From IMG/VR virus record IMGVR_UViG_3300034072_000820, positions 1 through 23,732 of that record: 23,732 nucleotides of DNA; one strand, 5' to 3'. The notes beneath the pieces are model-generated. The model searched no databases and was not told where the DNA came from. It saw only the letters and a program-made list of their open reading frames with translations. Of the stretch, positions 19,839 to 23,732 are shown piece after piece; position 1 is the stretch's first letter; each line of letters begins with the position of its first letter. This stretch comes from a virus. The position numbers and the translations under genes are program-made.

Positions 19839-21925
19839 CGCGGTTCAAGCCGGGGCAAGGGGCGAAACTGTGCCATCTCGGTTTCCGTCCCGATGCGGCC
19901 CACCTCGGCAAGCTTGACCAGCGTTTCCGCTTCCGTTTCCGCCGTCTTGGCACGCGACAATTCCGTATCGGCCATGGTCTTTTCGGTGGTCGCCATGTCC
20001 TTTGCCGCCTGTGCGTTCAGCGCATTGGCCTGCGCCTCGACAGCCAGCGCGGCAGGATCGGGCTGTTCGCTTTCCGCCGCCGCGTCCATCGCCGCCTGCT
20101 CTTCCTCGTTCGGTTCGACCAGACCGATGGCAATGCCCTTGCGGCGGGCAAATGCCTGTAGCTGGTTGATGCCTTCGCCATCGCTGTTCATGACAGCCGT
20201 GATGATCGACGCTTGCGCAAGCTCCTGGTCGCCTGCCTGCAATGCGATTTCCGCCATGTTCAGCGACGATTTTACGGTCTTGTCACGCCGGGTAGCGGTC
20301 GCCTCGGTAACGCTCGCCACGACCTTGTATTTGCCGCGCTGCAAGTCATTGCGAATGCGGATCGTGCCGGTCTTGTCGGCAATCATTTCCTGTAGGATGG
20401 CTTCCCCGTCATCGCCATCCTCGGTCATGGTCTCGACCTTGCGGCCCGGCTCGAAATACACGTCGCGGGCCATGGACAGGTAAATCTCTGCCTCGCACTC
20501 GACCGACTGGCGCATGTTGTCCAGATACACGCCGGACTTGGCATCGACGCGCGCGGCGGCAATGTCCATCGCTTCTGCCGACACGTTGGCGCGCACTTCC
20601 CCTGCGCCGTCATTGTCCAGCTCGGTCAAGTCCTGGTTGGCAATCTGGAGCAAGGCAGCCTGCACCGGGGCAAGCTGCGGCGGCTCAATCTTGCCGATCG
20701 GTCCCGTTGCTACGTAGTTCCCGTCATTGTCGATGACCGGATCAACCAGCGCGTAAGGATGGCGCTCGATATTCTGGTTGGCCCACTGCTCCGCAAGATG
20801 CGGCGGCATCTGCTCGGCAAGGAAGATCGGCATCTCGCGCGGGGCGAGCGAATTGGTTTCCGCCAGCTTGGACACGTTGGAATTGTAAAGCCGCTGGGCA
20901 TCCATGCGGTCCTGCACGTGGCCCTTCCACCGCTCCATGTTGTCGATGAAATACCGCTTGCCATAGACCGGAACGACAGGGATGCGGTCGCCTGCAATAT
21001 AGCCGCAGTCCTTCACGATCTGAGCGCCGGTCATGACATACTTGTGCACCCGGCAACGCTTCCGACGCTTGCGGGTGACGGTCCAGCCCTTGGCCTGCTG
21101 CTCGGCAATGTAATCGGGCTCGATGTCGGACAGCCACAGCCGTTCCTCGATGCCGGTAAGCTTCTGCGTGAAGACCAGCAGGGTTTCGGTGCGGTCTTCC
21201 TTCTCGTAATACTCGGCAACCCGCACCATGTCCGGCGTGAACCAGTCGTATTGCAGGCGATAGGTCGCGTCCGGCCATGATGTGGCGGAATCCTCCCCGA
21301 ACTCGTCGCGGAAAGCGTCCATGGTATAGGCCGTCACAACCCATGCGAACCGGGCGTCGGACTTGTCGTAAAGCTTGCTGTTCAGGTCGAAGAACACGCA
21401 CTGATCGGCATCGACAATCGTCATGCCGGGGTTGATGCGCTGGTAATCGTTGTCCTTGTCGTAGGGGTCTTCAAGCTCGTTCGTCAGGCGATAGGCCCCG
21501 AAGCCGCCACGGATCGCTTCAAAGAACGCATTGTCGCGGGCCTGCTGCGCCTTGAAATGGTAGCTGTCGGCACGGTGAAGGCCGTCCAGCATGTCTGCCG
21601 TGTCCTGATCGCTCTGGCCGCCAGCGGGGCGGAAATCGGGAACAATGCGGTTCTCGCGATAGTCCGTCTCGATCTTCTCGACGCCACGGCTGATCTTGTT
21701 GACCTCGACGCGGATGGTATTAGCCCACTGTTCGCCCCATTCGCCTTCCCACTGTGCGCCGGGGATGTCGCAGAAGCGCCGGGCCATGAGCGACTGCTGG
21801 CGCATCTCAAGCTGAGGCGGGACGGTATCGTTGAACCGGCGCATGGCACGGTCAAACACCTCGCTCAGCGCGTCGGTCTCGGGCTGCTCTTCCAGTGCAG
21901 TGTCATGGGCGTTCGGGGAAATCAT
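19835..21925 (-). CDS. Portal protein, P22 gp1-like, 696 aa
   Basis: The protein is close in length to P22 portal (725 aa). The N-terminal part has RRFNDTVPPQLEMRQQSLMA and ARRFCDIPGAQWEGEWGEQW, then NTIRVEVNKISRGVEKIETD and YRENRIVPDFRPAGG, the typical opening of P22-like portals. The central stem/wing has IPVVPVYGKRYFIDNMERWK, QDRMDAQRLYNSNVSKLAET and NSLAPREMPIFLAEQ. Residues about 590-690 form a long Ala/Glu helix, the barrel. Twelve copies make the channel through which DNA is packaged and ejected. The site before ATG 21925 is weak and lies in an inverted repeat. Confidence 0.9.
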   Translation of the reverse strand: MISPNAHDTALEEQPETDALSEVFDRAMRRFNDTVPPQLEMRQQSLMARRFCDIPGAQWEGEWGEQWANTIRVEVNKISRGVEKIETDYRENRIVPDFRPAGGQSDQDTADMLDGLHRADSYHFKAQQARDNAFFEAIRGGFGAYRLTNELEDPYDKDNDYQRINPGMTIVDADQCVFFDLNSKLYDKSDARFAWVVTAYTMDAFRDEFGEDSATSWPDATYRLQYDWFTPDMVRVAEYYEKEDRTETLLVFTQKLTGIEERLWLSDIEPDYIAEQQAKGWTVTRKRRKRCRVHKYVMTGAQIVKDCGYIAGDRIPVVPVYGKRYFIDNMERWKGHVQDRMDAQRLYNSNVSKLAETNSLAPREMPIFLAEQMPPHLAEQWANQNIERHPYALVDPVIDNDGNYVATGPIGKIEPPQLAPVQAALLQIANQDLTELDNDGAGEVRANVSAEAMDIAAARVDAKSGVYLDNMRQSVECEAEIYLSMARDVYFEPGRKVETMTEDGDDGEAILQEMIADKTGTIRIRNDLQRGKYKVVASVTEATATRRDKTVKSSLNMAEIALQAGDQELAQASIITAVMNSDGEGINQLQAFARRKGIAIGLVEPNEEEQAAMDAAAESEQPDPAALAVEAQANALNAQAAKDMATTEKTMADTELSRAKTAETEAETLVKLAEVGRIGTETEMAQFRPLPRLEPR

Positions 21926-21947
21926 GCTGCCATGATACGCTGGCAGC
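21926..21947 (-). promoter_or_regulatory. Inverted repeat immediately before the portal start codon
   Basis: GCTGCCA (21926-21932) and TGGCAGC (21941-21947) form a perfect 7-bp stem with an 8-nt loop, ending at the base next to the portal ATG (21925-21923). In the leftward RNA the stem would cover the ribosome-binding region. This may reduce portal translation, fitting the need for only twelve copies per head. Confidence 0.5.
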
Positions 21948-21957
21948 GAGGCGGGGG

Positions 21958-21974
21958 CTTTTTAACGTTTTCAG
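21958..21974 (-). repeat. 17-bp late-operon repeat, copy 3 (one mismatch)
   Basis: The coding strand reads CTGAAAACGTTAAAAAG, differing from copies 1 and 2 at one base. TGA at 21973-21971 is the stop codon of the preceding 93-aa gene, again followed in frame by TAA. The portal leader with its stem follows. Confidence 0.8.
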
Positions 21975-22252
21975 GCGGACGGGGCAATCATCGCGGCGTA
22001 GCAATCGATCGCTGCGTCATAGTTCGCCATCTTGCGCATGTGGTCTTCGGTGATTGCCGTTGCACCCGCCATCTTCTGGTCAAAGCTGGGAACTGCTGGA
22101 ACGATGACCATGCCTGCCGCTTTCAAAGCATCGATACTTATGGCGGCTAGTGTGTCGGCGTCATCATGGGCGTTTAAAGGCTGCCGATTGCCATATGCCC
22201 ACGCGAAATCCCGCATCGCCTTAGCTAACACATCTACTGCTCTTTCGGTCAT
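21971..22252 (-). CDS. Hypothetical protein between terminase and portal, 93 aa
   Basis: ATG at 22252 has AAGGAT 9 nt upstream. The N-terminal half is helical (VDVLAKAMRDFAWAYGNRQP, DDADTLAAISIDALKAAGM). It is followed by MVIVPAVPSFDQKMAGATAI and an ending AAIDCYAAMIAPSA. That second half resembles in layout the C-terminal module of the early gene at 1486-1893. P22 has no gene between gp2 and gp1, so this is probably a moron-like insertion; the 17-bp element at its end supports a modular boundary. Confidence 0.7.
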   Translation of the reverse strand: MTERAVDVLAKAMRDFAWAYGNRQPLNAHDDADTLAAISIDALKAAGMVIVPAVPSFDQKMAGATAITEDHMRKMANYDAAIDCYAAMIAPSA

Positions 22253-22266
22253 GGTTGCCTATCCTT

Positions 22267-23499
22267 TCAGCGCCGCCCGAATGCCGTCCGCATGGCGGGG
22301 ATTTTGACTGATACCGTCTTGGGCTTGCCCTTGAGCGCCCGCCTTGCGCCTTCCACCGCATAGCGCAGCGCGTCAATACAGTGGTTATTCTTGTCCTCAA
22401 GCTCGGCAAGCACCTGGCCTGTGAGGCTGTCCACCTTGTAGCTGTAATGCGTCAGCTCGTCGATCAGGCGCACGCAGCGGGGGTGAATGACAAGATCATA
22501 GCTTTTGAGGAACTCCACGCCTTCCTCAACGCTGCGCTGCCCCTTGAGCGCCGATGCGATGCGGGGGAAGCCATTGGTGCGCAGATAGCTGATCGTTTCA
22601 GGGCGGCTGCTATCCGCCGTCATCCAATACCGCTCGGCCTCAGGGATGGACATGAACAGTGCCGGCAGGTTGACGATCTCGACGTTCAGCCCCCATGCCT
22701 CATGGTCGATGAATATCTGCGTGCCCTCAATCCAGCACCGCAGCGCCACCGATGGATCAATGCTGAACCCGAAGTCAGCACCAAGGCGATATTCCACACC
22801 GTCAGGGCTATCGAACGGCTCGACGCGCCAGTTCTTGAACACGCGCGCTTCGCTGTTCTGCCGGTATTGGCCGCGCCAGATATGCAGGTATTTGTCATAG
22901 TCCCGCTGCCGGTCGAATTCCATGGCCTCGCGTAGATCAGGCGGAAACCATGGGTTGTCATCGTAATTGACTTCTCGGACGATTGACCGTGGCGGCGGGC
23001 CGTTCTCGCCCCGGAACAGCTTGTCGATCGGATCTGACGCAAGGTCGGGGTTCCATGTGAATATCAGACGGGAACCTGGCGCGCGGATCGTCGGGATAAC
23101 CGTGTCCAAGCTGGCCTGGCTGAACGTCTGCGCCTCTTCGCCCCAGAATGTCGTGATGCCCTCAATCGACTTGATGCCGTTCGCGTTGCCCTTGATCCCG
23201 CTGAACAGGAACAGGCTATCGTTTGGCCCGCGTATCTCCGTCTCGGTGCTGGTGAATGCTGCCGACAGGCCAAGCCGGGCAATCTCGTCATCTAGCAGGC
23301 GCTTGACCGAATCCTTGATAGACTTCTGCACTTCGCGCCCGCACAGAATGCGCTCATGCCGTTCGACGGCTTGCAGGACCAGCCCTGTTGCAACCGATCG
23401 GGACTTTGCTGCACCGCGCCCGCCATGCCATGCCAGATAGCGGAACGGTTGCCATAGGTCGCCAGCATATGCCGGAAGGTCAACTTCCCTGTTCGACAT
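22267..23499 (-). CDS. Terminase large subunit (PBSX/Terminase_3 type), 410 aa
   Basis: This is the packaging motor ATPase and headful nuclease. Walker A is HGGRGAAKS at about residues 25-33. Walker B with catalytic Glu is GITTFWGEEA (114-123). A coupling motif TWNPD follows at about 148-152. The C-terminal RNase H-like nuclease begins with RLGADFGFSIDPS, where D242 is the first metal-binding Asp. Length is usual for the family (400-500 aa). The start at 23499 overlaps the end of the small-terminase gene by 20 nt. It works with the small terminase and docks on the portal. P22-like phages package by headful, so pac-type packaging is likely. Confidence 0.92.
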   Translation of the reverse strand: MSNREVDLPAYAGDLWQPFRYLAWHGGRGAAKSRSVATGLVLQAVERHERILCGREVQKSIKDSVKRLLDDEIARLGLSAAFTSTETEIRGPNDSLFLFSGIKGNANGIKSIEGITTFWGEEAQTFSQASLDTVIPTIRAPGSRLIFTWNPDLASDPIDKLFRGENGPPPRSIVREVNYDDNPWFPPDLREAMEFDRQRDYDKYLHIWRGQYRQNSEARVFKNWRVEPFDSPDGVEYRLGADFGFSIDPSVALRCWIEGTQIFIDHEAWGLNVEIVNLPALFMSIPEAERYWMTADSSRPETISYLRTNGFPRIASALKGQRSVEEGVEFLKSYDLVIHPRCVRLIDELTHYSYKVDSLTGQVLAELEDKNNHCIDALRYAVEGARRALKGKPKTVSVKIPAMRTAFGRR

Positions 23500-23732
23500 G
23501 GCGCAGGTTGATGGTGAAGCCGGACGGCATCGGGTTTTCAGGGTCGCTGCCGATCAATGTCTTGTCTCCATAGACCTTGGGCTTGAGTTTGGCCGCAACC
23601 CACTTGCGGGCATCAACGCGTAGTTTGGAGCGCGCCACAGCGTCCCCGTTGTATTTTACGCCATCATCCCCGCTTTCCATGTAATCATTGGATGCGTCGT
23701 CCGCGATGTCGCAGATTTCATCCGCCAATGTG
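23480..23732 (-). CDS. Terminase small subunit, C-terminal part (cut by window edge)
   Basis: The visible 83 residues contain DEICDIADDASNDYMESGDD, then ARSKLRVDARKWVAAKLKPK and VYGDKTLI. This is the conserved C-terminal half of a small-terminase family common in phages of Gram-negative bacteria, where the missing N-terminal half carries the DNA-binding helix-turn-helix. An ATG at 23728 is present but is probably an internal Met. It overlaps the large-subunit gene by 20 nt. Small terminase recognises the pac site and regulates the motor; the pac site, usually inside this gene, would lie beyond the window. Confidence 0.85.
   Translation of the reverse strand, partial: TLADEICDIADDASNDYMESGDDGVKYNGDAVARSKLRVDARKWVAAKLKPKVYGDKTLIGSDPENPMPSGFTINLRHVEQGS

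Noticed and set aside
22256-22269. CTGAAAGGATAG at the terminase stop, superficially like the 17-bp element
   Set aside because: The AACGTT core is missing; AAAGGA is simply the ribosome-binding site of the next gene.
1-23732. tRNA genes, CRISPR arrays, insertion sequences, integrase or attachment site
   Set aside because: None was seen: no regularly spaced repeats, no transposase or recombinase reading frame, and no cloverleaf-like segment or terminal CCA context that I could support by eye.

Overview
The window (about 23.7 kb, GC-rich) is part of a P22-like podovirus genome, either a free temperate phage or a prophage. The evidence is a long leftward gene block in the P22 late-gene order: small terminase (cut by the right edge), large terminase, portal, scaffold, coat, gp4-like tail accessory factor, gp10-like stabilisation protein, a needle-position protein, three gp7/gp20/gp16-position ejection proteins, then tail adhesins and lysis genes. 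The host is probably an alphaproteobacterium, perhaps a sphingomonad. That is inferred from base composition and the general look of the proteins; no host gene is present to test it. Neither phage end, integrase, replication gene nor attachment site lies in the window.

Layout. (1) Positions 1-2469, rightward: ten small, tightly overlapping genes of unknown function, including two Cys-pair proteins and two small membrane proteins; this looks like the distal end of an early or accessory operon. (2) Positions 2485-3705, leftward: a ribbon-helix-helix (RHH) regulator followed by small membrane and secreted proteins. (3) Positions 3706-3796: a divergent control region with a good rightward promoter, a candidate TGACA/TGTCA operator over its -35 and spacer, and a 36-bp inverted repeat at the predicted transcript start. 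(4) Positions 3797-4503, rightward: an unknown helical protein and a Rha-family antirepressor-like protein with an atypical, probably truncated C-terminus. Regions 2-4 together resemble the P22 immI logic (RHH repressors Mnt/Arc controlling the antirepressor Ant), at a different place and with a different antirepressor family. (5) Positions 4493-6593, leftward: Cys-rich zinc-ribbon protein, N-acetylmuramidase endolysin, putative holin, a second membrane protein and two small proteins. (6) Positions 6590-9734, leftward: three adhesin genes (beta-helix tailspike, Ig/PKD-like protein, P22-type head-binding-like protein). (7) Positions 9826-23732, leftward: ejection, tail, head and packaging genes.

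Most late genes are joined by 1-nt (TGATG/TAATG) or 4-nt (ATGA/GTGA) stop/start overlaps, so translation is probably coupled. The coupling is broken at a few gaps. Three of these gaps carry the same 17-bp element, CTGAAAACGTTAAA(T/A)AG on the coding strand, and each copy supplies the stop codon of the upstream gene. They lie between orf93 and portal, portal and scaffold, and the needle-position gene and the ejection genes. Inverted repeats follow each copy; those before scaffold and portal lie over or next to the ribosome-binding region. I regard this repeat/hairpin set as the most likely undescribed regulatory feature. The RHH/Rha switch and the truncated-gene junction near 4423 come next.
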